64,000 nt of DNA from Treponema vincentii F0403 (GTDB lineage Bacteria; Spirochaetota; Spirochaetia; Treponematales; Treponemataceae). Of the stretch, positions 7,226 through 16,300 are shown one piece after another. The stretch is from assembly GCF_000412995.1 (NCBI RefSeq), contig NZ_KE332512.1, positions 1,442,694-1,506,693 on the forward strand, read 5' to 3'. Position 1 is the stretch's first letter; each line of letters starts with the position of its first letter. A model generated the notes under the pieces. That model saw only the letters and a list, made by a program, of their open reading frames with translations, ran no database searches and was not told the DNA's origin. The translations under genes were made by a program, and so were the position numbers.

Positions 7226-9259
7226 CTATTCTGCATCCTCCGGTTGAGCGGAATTTTCCGGTTGTGGAACCGATACAGGCGCTGCGGCGCTCTGTATTTC
7301 CGCTGTTCCCTGTGCCCGTTCGGAAGGTGTAGGACCTGTCGCCGGAGATGCGTGTGGGCTTGTCGTAGCGTTTACCGTTGAATCCGTAGCAGCCGGTTGC
7401 GAAGACGGTGTCGGTTGCGGAGCCGTCCCAAGCGAAAGGCGGATAGTTTCGTATTCGCTTCTATGTCTCATTTTCACATATAAAATTCTGCTATTAGCAT
7501 TGTAGGCATAGCCGGAGGAGTTATACATTTCAAAACGGGCATCGCTTCTAAAGGGTATTCCGTACATTTCTATCCGATAGAACGGCCGGATACCGTGCAA
7601 GGTAAGGTAGTGGGATTGCCCTTCCGGAAAACGGACCCGCAATACCATGGTTCTTGACGTATTTTCCAAAACCTCGATGCTCTGCGCACATGTCCACGCC
7701 CAAATGCCGGCCTCCGACTGTAACGCCAGCGATTGTGCATGGGGATACCAGCTGTTATCCGGCATAAGCATGGGGTAGAGGGTTCCGGCATCCAGCATAC
7801 CGCTGTCGTCGGCCGTAATCCCAAGTTGTGTCGATTTGCTGCCGGTTACGGTAAAACCGATCGGTAAACCGGCCGACTCACCCGAATAGCGCAATAAGGA
7901 CGTTAGCAGCATTCGGGCAACGGATTGCCAGACCGGCGATTGCACAGCTCCGTACCGCATCAGAATCTGCGCTGAAGCCAAAGCGGCGGTACTATCGATA
8001 TACGCGCCGTCATTGCTCAGATATAGACCTTCATCGATAAGCAATAACGATTCGGTAATTTTTTTCTCGCACAGCGGCAGCAAATCTTCAAACAGAGCCT
8101 TTCTTTCGGGATAATAATGCGCACTATCGAGCCAGACTTCCAATAAACCTGCCGCTTGCCGCGCATTGAGCCGTGAAGCCTCCAGTTTTCCTATCAGCCG
8201 GAATAAGTCTTCTATACTGCGCCTTGTGCCGCGATCGGTCAAAAACGGTATTAAATCTTCATATTCAAAAATTGCAAGGGAATCATCCGCAAGAAGCGCG
8301 GCATACCGTTCCCGCTTTCGTGTATCGTCGGCGGCTAATCCCGCATGGGTTTCCTGTATATTGCCGTAAAAAGGATTGGAAAGATATGTCCGTACATTCC
8401 GGGCAAGCGTTTGGGCAGGAGCGCTTTCAATTGCACCGGCAAACCTGCCGCGCTGCCCCATTTCGGCGATATAGGCGGTCAGCGTTTTTTCGGTAATTCT
8501 CTTAGCCGAAAGCGCTTGCGTACCCGCATAAAGAACGGCTGCAGAAAACGTGTTAATTGCCGCCGTATACGATTCGACGGAAGCCAGCGGCATTGTCGGA
8601 ATGGTCGTTATATCCAGCTCTTCAAGCGGTAAATAAGTTTTGTAATAAGCAATCGGCTGCGTCTTTGCGAGTACCAAATGAGGGACTTCGGATTGCCCGG
8701 CGGCATTCCCGTCATCCGTATTAAACCCGAAACTGCCGGTAAAGGTATACTGCTTTTTGCCGGAACGCACAAAAATTTTACCGTCTGCCCGCTCAACTCC
8801 GGCATTTTGAGTAATCTTCCACGGAAGCAGCACCCTTTTTATTTCGTCGGGAAGCGCCGCTTCAACCATGAGGCTGTCGATTTCTCCCCGTTTTTCGGAG
8901 TAGAAAGAAATTACGACATCATTCGAACAATGCACCGAAAAACGATCTTCCGTTTCATAAAATTGATACGCCAAAATACGCAAAGGAGAACGTTGATCCG
9001 ATTCATCTACCGCATAAACCGGATTCTGCTCGCTGATATACAAGTCCAATCCATTGGACACGACATGGAGCGGCAAAAGAGGAACGGTCTCACCCGATTC
9101 GGTACGTTCCTGCCTACCGGTAACGGCCATCGACCCTAAAGTTAAAGAAAAAGTTTGTCCTTTAGTAAACTGAAGAACAAAAATACCGAAAATAACACTA
9201 CAGTAAAGAGCGGTATATACAATTATTCTGCCGACAATATGCTTCATACGCTCTATCAC
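7226..9259 (-). CDS. Membrane-anchored exported protein of unknown function
   Basis: A 677-residue protein with one N-terminal hydrophobic segment (about residues 10-30), then a large domain of mixed composition. The tail is roughly 75 residues rich in Pro, Thr, Ser and Ala (from about residue 605 on), typical of a flexible linker. I recognise no catalytic motif. The N-terminal segment suggests export across the inner membrane with the bulk in the periplasm. Met5 (9247) is an alternative start. The annotated start overlaps the stop of the upstream lipoprotein gene by four bases, so the two genes form one transcript. Probably a treponeme-specific conserved protein. Confidence 0.65.
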   Translation of the reverse strand: MIERMKHIVGRIIVYTALYCSVIFGIFVLQFTKGQTFSLTLGSMAVTGRQERTESGETVPLLPLHVVSNGLDLYISEQNPVYAVDESDQRSPLRILAYQFYETEDRFSVHCSNDVVISFYSEKRGEIDSLMVEAALPDEIKRVLLPWKITQNAGVERADGKIFVRSGKKQYTFTGSFGFNTDDGNAAGQSEVPHLVLAKTQPIAYYKTYLPLEELDITTIPTMPLASVESYTAAINTFSAAVLYAGTQALSAKRITEKTLTAYIAEMGQRGRFAGAIESAPAQTLARNVRTYLSNPFYGNIQETHAGLAADDTRKRERYAALLADDSLAIFEYEDLIPFLTDRGTRRSIEDLFRLIGKLEASRLNARQAAGLLEVWLDSAHYYPERKALFEDLLPLCEKKITESLLLIDEGLYLSNDGAYIDSTAALASAQILMRYGAVQSPVWQSVARMLLTSLLRYSGESAGLPIGFTVTGSKSTQLGITADDSGMLDAGTLYPMLMPDNSWYPHAQSLALQSEAGIWAWTCAQSIEVLENTSRTMVLRVRFPEGQSHYLTLHGIRPFYRIEMYGIPFRSDARFEMYNSSGYAYNANSRILYVKMRHRSEYETIRLSLGTAPQPTPSSQPAATDSTVNATTSPHASPATGPTPSERAQGTAEIQSAAAPVSVPQPENSAQPEDAE

Positions 9260-9675
9260 TGTTTATATAGATAACTTACGATATCTCCAGTTCTACTTAC
9301 TATACATACGTGCTCATGCGTTATAAGCCATTTGGCTTGTTTTGTTGCTTCGGTATCGCCAAATTCTTCGCTTTTAAGCCATTTCATTATTTGGCTTTCA
9401 GTCCACATATCTTTATCCTTATCAGGTAATACTTTCGATATGGCATTCCATTGTTCTGCATTAAATTCTAGCTGAATAAAATCTCCGTCTTCAAGTCTGT
9501 TTTTAAAAACTTCTTTAAATTGAGTATATGTTGACCGGTCAAGCCAGATAGTATACTTTTTCGTTTCGGGATTTGAAGAGTTATTGCCTACAGGATTATT
9601 ACAAGCAGCTAAAGTCATTAAAACAGCCAGCAAGCTGAACAGCAAAAAAGGTTTCAATAAATTAATCTTTTTCAT
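9256..9675 (-). CDS. Small lipoprotein, unknown function
   Basis: 139 residues. It starts with a lysine-containing hydrophobic signal ending in a lipobox LAAC (Cys25), so it is predicted to be lipid-anchored. The mature part contains an LDRSTYTQFKEVFKN segment and a Trp-rich middle with no recognised domain. A GGAGG ribosome binding site lies upstream of the ATG. It overlaps the following exported-protein gene by four bases. The 244-base gap to the divergent TPR gene contains AT-rich promoter-like sequence but no feature I can define. Confidence 0.7.
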   Translation of the reverse strand: MKKINLLKPFLLFSLLAVLMTLAACNNPVGNNSSNPETKKYTIWLDRSTYTQFKEVFKNRLEDGDFIQLEFNAEQWNAISKVLPDKDKDMWTESQIMKWLKSEEFGDTEATKQAKWLITHEHVCIVSRTGDIVSYLYKQ

Positions 9676-9919
9676 TTTACAAAATCCTCCAATTATTTTG
9701 TGAAGAAAAATAGTTCCGTACTATCTATATATAAGCTATATAGTAGCGTGATAGCACCGAAATATATTATATGCAAACTTATTCCCTGTCAATGAAGTTT
9801 TTTACAGCATCCCTAGACCAGATTGAAAAACTTGGGTAGACTAGCGGGGTTATGCAAAAGCGGAAGCCTTTGAGCAGTTCCTTTAGTTTTAAGTTAATCA
9901 CCGTTCCGTAGGAGTTTTC

Positions 9920-11389
9920 ATGAAAAATTTGTATAAAGGTATTTTAAAAAAAACGGTATGTATATACTTTATCGTCAGTACGCTTTCCTGTTTAAGTGCG
10001 CAGGGAGCAAAACCTAATACTCAGCCCGCCCCGCAAGGAGCCGAAAAAGCGGCGGCAGACGGCAGCAGCGCGGAATCGGCCGAAGAAATTCCGCCGCGGG
10101 TTATATTCGGACAGCAATTAAGCGCATTGCTAAGCGAGCAGAAATGGGATGAAGCTATTGCGCTCTTTGATACCCTTCCGGAAGAAGATAGAGATTCTCT
10201 TTCCATACGGAATTTAAAGGTGGCCGTGCTTGTTTCCACCGGACGGTTAAAGGATGCGGAGGAAACGGCAAAGGCGCTGGAAAAACAATATCCCAACGAC
10301 CTCAATGTGCTGTACACTATGACAATGGTTGCTCAGGCCAAAAACGACATAAAAATGCGGAAAACCTATTTAAAAAAGATATTAAAACTCGATCCCGACA
10401 ATGTGCAGGCCTTATATGAAGAAGGCGTCGATTTCTACAATCAAGGGAGCTATAAAGAAGCGGGAGAAACATTCGGCAAAATTTTAAAGAAACACCCCGA
10501 CGACGTTCAGGCATTGATTTGGTGCGGCAAGGTGTATTATTTGGACAACAAGATGACGGAAGCGGAGGAATGCTACCGCACGGCATTGAAGTATCAGCCG
10601 AAAAACAGCCTTGCTATCGCCGAATTGGCTCGGATAAAATCGGAAACAAACCGCATGGCGGAAGCTATTACGGATATACAAAAAGCAATTGACTTGGAAC
10701 CCGATGCAGCGCCGCATTGGACGGATCTGGGCTCTTATAATCTGCAAATAGGAAGAAAAGAAGAAGCGCTTGCAGCATTTAACCGCGCAATCGAACTTGT
10801 TCCCGATTCATATTTTATTCATATTTACCTTGCGGGATTAAACGATGATCTCGGCAATAAAGAGGATGCGATAAAGCATTACAAAAAAGTAACCGAACTG
10901 TATCCTCAATATTATTTTGCGTATGAAGGGCTCGGCATTTTACTCTTTGAAAAAAAGGATTGGGAGGGCGCCCGTCGTGCCTTTATCAATGCCCTGCGCT
11001 ATGCACCGGCAAATATCTATTATGCGCTATCCGCAACGGTGTGCACTTATAAACAGAATAAAAAGGCCGAAGCAAAAGACTTTATGTCAAAATATCTTAA
11101 AACGATAGACCGCGCAAAACGGGAAACCGATTATTATCTCTGTCGCCTCTTTATCGACTTTGCCGGCGATAGCGATGTCAATAACCGCATCACAAAGGAA
11201 AAGGATGAAACGGAGCGTTTGCGTAAATTCTTTTATTTAGCCGAATTCTACCGGCTTGCAGGGAAAGGCCATCTTGCCGAAAAATTTTTGCTCGAAATTA
11301 AAACCACGCAAACGCCGACTTTTTTTGAATACCGGCTTGCAATAAGCGAGCTTACCCCCAATGCGGATACAACCGCGGCAAAAAAATAG
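9920..11389 (+). CDS. Exported TPR-repeat protein
   Basis: 489 residues. An N-terminal hydrophobic signal (about residues 8-28) ends near TLSCLSAQG. It is followed by a low-complexity Ala/Pro/Glu linker and then a series of tetratricopeptide repeats (for example PNDLNVLYTMTMVAQAKND, PDNVQALYEEGVDFYNQG, PDDVQALIWCGKVYY, PDAAPHWTDLGSYNLQIG, PDSYFIHIYLAGLNDDLG). Such superhelices act as protein-protein scaffolds. The signal implies a periplasmic or envelope location. A GGAG site precedes the ATG. The TraB-like gene follows after nine bases, so they are probably cotranscribed. The partner protein is unknown. Confidence 0.82.
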   Translation: MKNLYKGILKKTVCIYFIVSTLSCLSAQGAKPNTQPAPQGAEKAAADGSSAESAEEIPPRVIFGQQLSALLSEQKWDEAIALFDTLPEEDRDSLSIRNLKVAVLVSTGRLKDAEETAKALEKQYPNDLNVLYTMTMVAQAKNDIKMRKTYLKKILKLDPDNVQALYEEGVDFYNQGSYKEAGETFGKILKKHPDDVQALIWCGKVYYLDNKMTEAEECYRTALKYQPKNSLAIAELARIKSETNRMAEAITDIQKAIDLEPDAAPHWTDLGSYNLQIGRKEEALAAFNRAIELVPDSYFIHIYLAGLNDDLGNKEDAIKHYKKVTELYPQYYFAYEGLGILLFEKKDWEGARRAFINALRYAPANIYYALSATVCTYKQNKKAEAKDFMSKYLKTIDRAKRETDYYLCRLFIDFAGDSDVNNRITKEKDETERLRKFFYLAEFYRLAGKGHLAEKFLLEIKTTQTPTFFEYRLAISELTPNADTTAAKK

Positions 11390-11398
11390 GACAGGGCT

Positions 11399-12574
11399 AT
11401 GGATCAAACTTTAAAACACCTTACCTTAAATGATAAAGAAATTATCCTGCTTGGAACGGCGCATATTTCCAAAGAAAGTATTGATGATGTCGAACAATGC
11501 ATTCACGATGAGCAGCCCGACTGTGTTTGCGTAGAATTGGATGAACAGCGGTATAAGGCGCTTACCGATGAAAAGCAGTGGCAGGAGCTCGATATTATTC
11601 AGGTACTCAAAAGCGGAAAAGGCTTTTTGCTGCTCGCTAATTTGGTACTTGCCGCTTTTCAGAAAAGGATCGGCGCCGATGTCGGCGTTAAGCCCGGGGA
11701 TGAAATGAAGGCCGCCATTACCGCCGCAAAAGAACTTTCTATTAAAACGGAGCTTGTCGACAGGCCTATTCACATCACCCTGAAACGGGCATGGGCAAAG
11801 AATAATCTCTGGGGTAAGTCGAAGCTTTTGGCAACGCTGCTGAGCAGCGCCTTTTCTACCGAAAAACTCAGCGCCGATGAGATTGAAGCGCTGAAGGACA
11901 AAAGCGAGATGGACGGTATGATGGCGGAAATGGCGGAATACTTGCCGCAGGTAAAAGAAGTGCTGATCGACGAGCGCGACCGTTATTTGGCGACAAAGAT
12001 ATGGAATGCGGCGGGAAAGAAAACTGTTGCGGTTTTAGGCGCGGGACACCTTGAAGGCACCGCAGCCTATCTTGAAAAACTGCAAAGCGGAACAGCGCCG
12101 AACGATGTAACCGATATTGCCGATGTGCCGCCTAAGAGCGGTCTTGCAAAACTTTCCGGCTGGATATTCCCGGCGCTGATTGTGCTGCTCATCGCGGCAG
12201 GCTTTGTGAAAGGCGGCGTTGCAGTGTCAAGCGCCTTATTGGTTCGCTGGCTGCTTTGGAACGGAAGCCTCGCCGCATTTGGAACGCTGCTTGCACTCGG
12301 CCATCCGTTAAGCATCATCACCGGTTTTTTTGGCGCCCCGCTCGCAACGCTGAATCCGTTTATCGGCGTCGGTTTATTTACCGGCATCGTTCAAGCATGG
12401 GTACGGAAACCGCAAGTCGCCGATATGGAACATCTGACCACCGACGTAACGAACATCAAGGGCTGGTATAAAAATAAAATAGCGCACATCCTGCTGATCT
12501 TCTTTTTGTCCAGCCTCGGCGGTGCAATCGGAAACTTTATCGCAGTGCCTGCACTGATCAGCGGCTTGCTGTAA
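11399..12574 (+). CDS. TraB family membrane protein
   Basis: 391 residues. The N-terminal half has the TraB/GumN-family signature GTAHISKES near residue 21, with CVELDEQRY after it and GAGHLEG near residue 215. These conserved residues place it in the family named after the enterococcal pheromone-shutdown protein. The C-terminal 150 residues form several membrane segments (ALIVLLIAAGF, LLWNGSLAAFGTLLALG and a last segment at the end). The family is thought to be hydrolase- or protease-like, but the activity here is not established. It probably shares a transcript with the TPR gene nine bases upstream. Confidence 0.82.
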   Translation: MDQTLKHLTLNDKEIILLGTAHISKESIDDVEQCIHDEQPDCVCVELDEQRYKALTDEKQWQELDIIQVLKSGKGFLLLANLVLAAFQKRIGADVGVKPGDEMKAAITAAKELSIKTELVDRPIHITLKRAWAKNNLWGKSKLLATLLSSAFSTEKLSADEIEALKDKSEMDGMMAEMAEYLPQVKEVLIDERDRYLATKIWNAAGKKTVAVLGAGHLEGTAAYLEKLQSGTAPNDVTDIADVPPKSGLAKLSGWIFPALIVLLIAAGFVKGGVAVSSALLVRWLLWNGSLAAFGTLLALGHPLSIITGFFGAPLATLNPFIGVGLFTGIVQAWVRKPQVADMEHLTTDVTNIKGWYKNKIAHILLIFFLSSLGGAIGNFIAVPALISGLL

Positions 12575-12598
12575 GAAACCGTAAGGCGGAAGGGAATA

Positions 12599-13303
12599 GT
12601 GGGAACGATGCAACCAAAGCAGACAGCAATTCAACGCAGGCTCTTATCGATGCAGGATGTGCAATACAGGGATTTTAACTCAAAGCTTATTCCCACTGTT
12701 GATCCGCATCTGATGATCGGCATACGGACGCCGCTTTTAAGAAAATTTGCCAAAGAGCTTTTTAAGACGGAACCGGAACAGGCCGCCGCTTTTATGCATG
12801 ACCTTCCACACCGGTATTTTGAAGAAAACAACCTGCACGCATTTCTCATCGAAAACATCAAAGACTTTAATGCGGCAATGGATGAAACGGAAAAGTTTTT
12901 GCCGTTTATCGATAACTGGGCAACCTGCGATTCGTTTTCACCCTCGATTTTCAAAAAATATCCCGATGCGGTATATCAAAAAATTTTGACGTGGCTTCAA
13001 TCGTCCCATACCTATACCGTCCGTTACGCAATCGGGTTATTGCTGTCCAATTACCTTGACGAGCGCTTTAAACCGGAAATGCTTGAACTCGTTTCCGCCG
13101 TAAAATCGGAAGAGTACTATATCAACATGATGATTGCGTGGTATTTCAGCTTTGCGCTGATTAAACAGTATGACGCCGCGCTCCCCTATATCAAAAAACA
13201 AACGCTTGCGCCTTTTACCCACAACAAAACCATTCAAAAAGCGATAGAAAGTTATCGGATCCCCGCCGACGTAAAAGACTACTTACGGACGCTGAAAGTG
13301 TAA
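12599..13303 (+). CDS. AlkD-like DNA alkylation repair protein (HEAT-repeat glycosylase fold)
   Basis: About 234 residues, made of helical HEAT-like repeats. The N-terminal VDPHLMIGIRTPLLRKFAKEL and the central FIDNWATCDSF segment are typical of the AlkD/COG4912 family, whose members excise N3- and N7-alkylated bases without flipping them. FIDNWATCDSF contains the conserved Trp and Asp around the active-site cleft. The GTG start at 12599 follows GGAAGGGA closely. ATG at 12608 is an equally good alternative. It lies 24 bases after the TraB-like gene. The 253-base gap that follows shows no feature I can support. Confidence 0.8.
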   Translation: MGTMQPKQTAIQRRLLSMQDVQYRDFNSKLIPTVDPHLMIGIRTPLLRKFAKELFKTEPEQAAAFMHDLPHRYFEENNLHAFLIENIKDFNAAMDETEKFLPFIDNWATCDSFSPSIFKKYPDAVYQKILTWLQSSHTYTVRYAIGLLLSNYLDERFKPEMLELVSAVKSEEYYINMMIAWYFSFALIKQYDAALPYIKKQTLAPFTHNKTIQKAIESYRIPADVKDYLRTLKV

Positions 13304-13556
13304 CGCGGACTCGGTTGTAGGGCGCGGCATGGGGTAATTCTACAGTGCGGTTATACAAGGATACATCATCAATTTTTTCATTTATATCCTTACTTAGCAA
13401 TCGGTATATAAGTTAATGATTGAATGACGATATGTTTTCTCTCAACAAGTGTACGTATTCACATTCGTAAATACCTCTATACATCTTAATGATATATACG
13501 ATTCGTTTTCTGCACAAATAGCTTCAATAAGGCGTTCGTATACTACCGGCTACCGC

Positions 13557-15362
13557 TTACTCAGTTTCTGTCGATGTTTTAAATTTATCGATTTGATTTT
13601 GGACTGAATCGATTATTTCGTTGAGGCTTTCGGCTTCTTGGATGACGATGTGTTCGGCGCCGGAGATTTCGTCCATACCGATAAGGATTTCGGTTATGCC
13701 CGTGTTGACTTGTGCTGCAAGACTTTCGATTTTGCCGCCGGTACGGGCCAGTTCCGACGAAACGCCGCCAAGCGTCTGCGCGCTCGAAGCAACCAGTCCT
13801 TGCTGATTGCGTAGATTGAGAACGGCTTGCTGAATGGCATCCGCTGCCCCGGATACGGTTTTAATTTGTTCCCGCATGGAAATAAATGCTTTTCCCGTTT
13901 GGTGTACGCCGCTATCGATGTCCGTAAAAGAGCGCTTTGTTTCCTCGGTAATGAGTGCGGCTGCCTGTGTTCGGTCGATGATATCTTTGAGAGAATGCGC
14001 AATGGCTGCGGCATTCTTTTTTGCATCGTCGGCAAGTTGGCGAATCTCCTGTGCAACAACCGCAAAGCCCTTGCCGTATTCGCCTGCGTGTGCCGATTCA
14101 ATCGCGGCATTCATTGCAAGCATATTGGTTTTTTCTGCAATATTATCAATCATTTTGACGAACGAATCGATCGCATGAATGCGCGTGTTGATATCCGTTA
14201 CCACTTTTTCCGTTTCATCCATACGGAGAATCCCCGATTCGGATTTGGTTTCCAGCGATTCGGAAAACGCTTCCAGCCGGCCGATTTCTTCCGCAATAAT
14301 GGAAAAGCTTTTAATCATCTCGTCTGCAGCTTCTGCTGATGATGCGCTCGCCTGCGTTTGATGTCGAATAGCTTCCACGAGATTTTGCGCGATACCGGAA
14401 ACATTTTCGCTCAGTGCGTTTGTACCGCCGACATCTTGTTTCAACAGCTCCGTTGATTTTGAAATTGCCGCAGTATTGCTGCGGATTTGGTTAATGGAGG
14501 CTGCCGTCCCCTGCGATGCGTCAAAGAGTTTTTTTTCTACGAGGCCTATCTGCGACGCATTAGTCTTTAAATCGGCAATCATCGTATTCAGATGCGCAAT
14601 AAAATTGTTGAAGGTATGCGCGGTGTCTGAAATTTCATCATTGCCCTTTACCGCCAGCCGAATACTCAAATCTGCCGTCCCTCTGCCGATGTCATCGAGA
14701 TTCTTACGAAGCTCCATCAACGGACGCACAAAGAAAACCGTAACTAAAAACACAACTACAGCAAGACATGCCATGCAGAACAAAAATACCGGAATGACTG
14801 TGAGCCATACTGATCGCATCAGCTGTTCATGCCGCCCGGAATAATCCGAATCGACTGCAATAGCATACCGGTTTGCAGAATCAGCGTTATCAAGCGGCAT
14901 AAAAAGCGACTGCACAGTTCCGAACCGATTACGGTATGGTGAAGTCGTAAAGGTTATCGTGTTCGTTTGAAAGGCTTGCAAAAGTTCCGAAGGCGGCGAG
15001 TCAAGTGTAAAAAATGAATCTGCGCCGTGTGTCGCCGTTAAAACGAGCAGCTGCTCATCTGTTTTTCTGATAAACCAAATATTGTACACACCTGTTTGCT
15101 CTTGCAATTTGTTCAGCTTCTGCTGCAATGATAGAAACGGTTCCTCCTTACCGGAATCCGCCGTCAGCACATCAAAAGGGATACCGCTGCACAGAGCCTG
15201 CACTCCCGCTGCGGTAATATGCAGGGTTCTCCGTACCTCCGCCGATGCATCCAGCGCATTCTTATAGCGCAGCACAAAAAATCCGAACGTCAAAAATCCC
15301 ATAATCGCCGGAAAAAATACCATAATGAGCTTAACGGACAACGTACGTCTTATTCGCTGCAT
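13557..15362 (-). CDS. Methyl-accepting chemotaxis protein
   Basis: 601 residues with the full chemoreceptor layout: a first membrane segment (about 11-32), a periplasmic sensor of about 150 residues, a second membrane segment (about 186-212), a HAMP domain (213-265) and a long cytoplasmic coiled coil. The conserved hairpin tip reads [38 protein letters not shown] (about 407-442), which binds CheA and CheW. The C-terminus lacks a CheR-tethering pentapeptide. The ligand cannot be predicted. It is divergent from the 2H phosphoesterase gene and looks intact, unlike the second chemoreceptor at 38 kb. Confidence 0.93.
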   Translation of the reverse strand: MQRIRRTLSVKLIMVFFPAIMGFLTFGFFVLRYKNALDASAEVRRTLHITAAGVQALCSGIPFDVLTADSGKEEPFLSLQQKLNKLQEQTGVYNIWFIRKTDEQLLVLTATHGADSFFTLDSPPSELLQAFQTNTITFTTSPYRNRFGTVQSLFMPLDNADSANRYAIAVDSDYSGRHEQLMRSVWLTVIPVFLFCMACLAVVVFLVTVFFVRPLMELRKNLDDIGRGTADLSIRLAVKGNDEISDTAHTFNNFIAHLNTMIADLKTNASQIGLVEKKLFDASQGTAASINQIRSNTAAISKSTELLKQDVGGTNALSENVSGIAQNLVEAIRHQTQASASSAEAADEMIKSFSIIAEEIGRLEAFSESLETKSESGILRMDETEKVVTDINTRIHAIDSFVKMIDNIAEKTNMLAMNAAIESAHAGEYGKGFAVVAQEIRQLADDAKKNAAAIAHSLKDIIDRTQAAALITEETKRSFTDIDSGVHQTGKAFISMREQIKTVSGAADAIQQAVLNLRNQQGLVASSAQTLGGVSSELARTGGKIESLAAQVNTGITEILIGMDEISGAEHIVIQEAESLNEIIDSVQNQIDKFKTSTETE

Positions 15363-15535
15363 AAGTAATCCTCTTGTGAAAATATATGGCGCAGTATCGC
15401 TGGTACAGTTTGCAATACGATTGCTTCAAATACGCTTATGCAAGCCATTTTTCTTAGCATGGTGGAAAGTTGCTTGCAGGCGTTACGTAAAGAAACACAT
15501 AGCATGATAAGCGATTCTATGCTATAGTTTCAAGG

Positions 15536-16102
15536 ATGAAACAACACAGCTTTCCGCAGCAAACACACTTTATCGGAGTTCTCCTCCCGGAGGATATCAC
15601 CCTTACCCTCGAAGACTGCCGGCGATATATGAACAAAACTTACGGCTGCAAGTCCGGACATGCTACCCCAATTCATGTTACCCTTGTTTCTCCGTTCAGA
15701 TTGCAACAAGATTATTCAACAGCCGATTTAATAAGTGCGATTGAAAAAAATGTTTTACCCAAAGGTTTAGGCTTTTCAGCTCATATAGATAACTTTGATG
15801 CGTTTGGAGATAGGACACTTTTTGCAAACGTAGTTGCGTACGAGGCTTGGACAAAACTCCGTGATGAAACGGTAAAGGCAATTCTGAACGCCTGCCCGGG
15901 CTGTACTAAAAAAGACCAAAGACCATTCCAGCCACACGCCACCGTTTCAAACCGGGACATTCCTGCGGGGGTAATGACAGAGGCGCTTCAGGTTATGAAT
16001 GAATTAAATCTTGTAGAAGATTTTCCGGTTGATAACATCACGATTTTTGAACGCAAAGGCAACAGGTGGGAAGCGGCTGTTACGATGGAGTTGGGGGTAT
16101 AA
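15536..16102 (+). CDS. 2H phosphoesterase / 2'-5' RNA ligase family protein
   Basis: 188 residues with the two HxT/S motifs that define the 2H superfamily: PIHVTLVSPF (His47, Thr49) and FQPHATVSN (His134, Thr136). The length and spacing fit a single 2H domain. Members hydrolyse or ligate 2',5' or cyclic phosphodiester bonds in RNA or nucleotides. The natural substrate of this one is unknown. The start at 15536 follows CAAGG closely, and a short inverted repeat (ATAGCAT/ATGCTAT) sits just upstream. The 198 bases between this gene and the defence island contain no gene I can support. Confidence 0.82.
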   Translation: MKQHSFPQQTHFIGVLLPEDITLTLEDCRRYMNKTYGCKSGHATPIHVTLVSPFRLQQDYSTADLISAIEKNVLPKGLGFSAHIDNFDAFGDRTLFANVVAYEAWTKLRDETVKAILNACPGCTKKDQRPFQPHATVSNRDIPAGVMTEALQVMNELNLVEDFPVDNITIFERKGNRWEAAVTMELGV

Positions 16103-16300
16103 GCTGATGATCGGTAGGGTGTCGTAGGCTTCATCAGCGATAATACTGGGAATATGTGGTCGAATCGAAGGAACTCAGAAGTGTGAGAATTCATACGTAA
16201 TTCTGAAAGATGCAAAAAAACGATATACAAATTTGTTTACGAAAAAGATAATGGCTAAAGGAATATTCGGTAAAGTATAAATTTTAAGCAGGTATATGAC

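Noticed and set aside
16103-16300. Possible gene remnant or attachment site at the left edge of the defence island
   Set aside because: Short frames are broken by several stops, and I found no direct repeat with the right side of the island.
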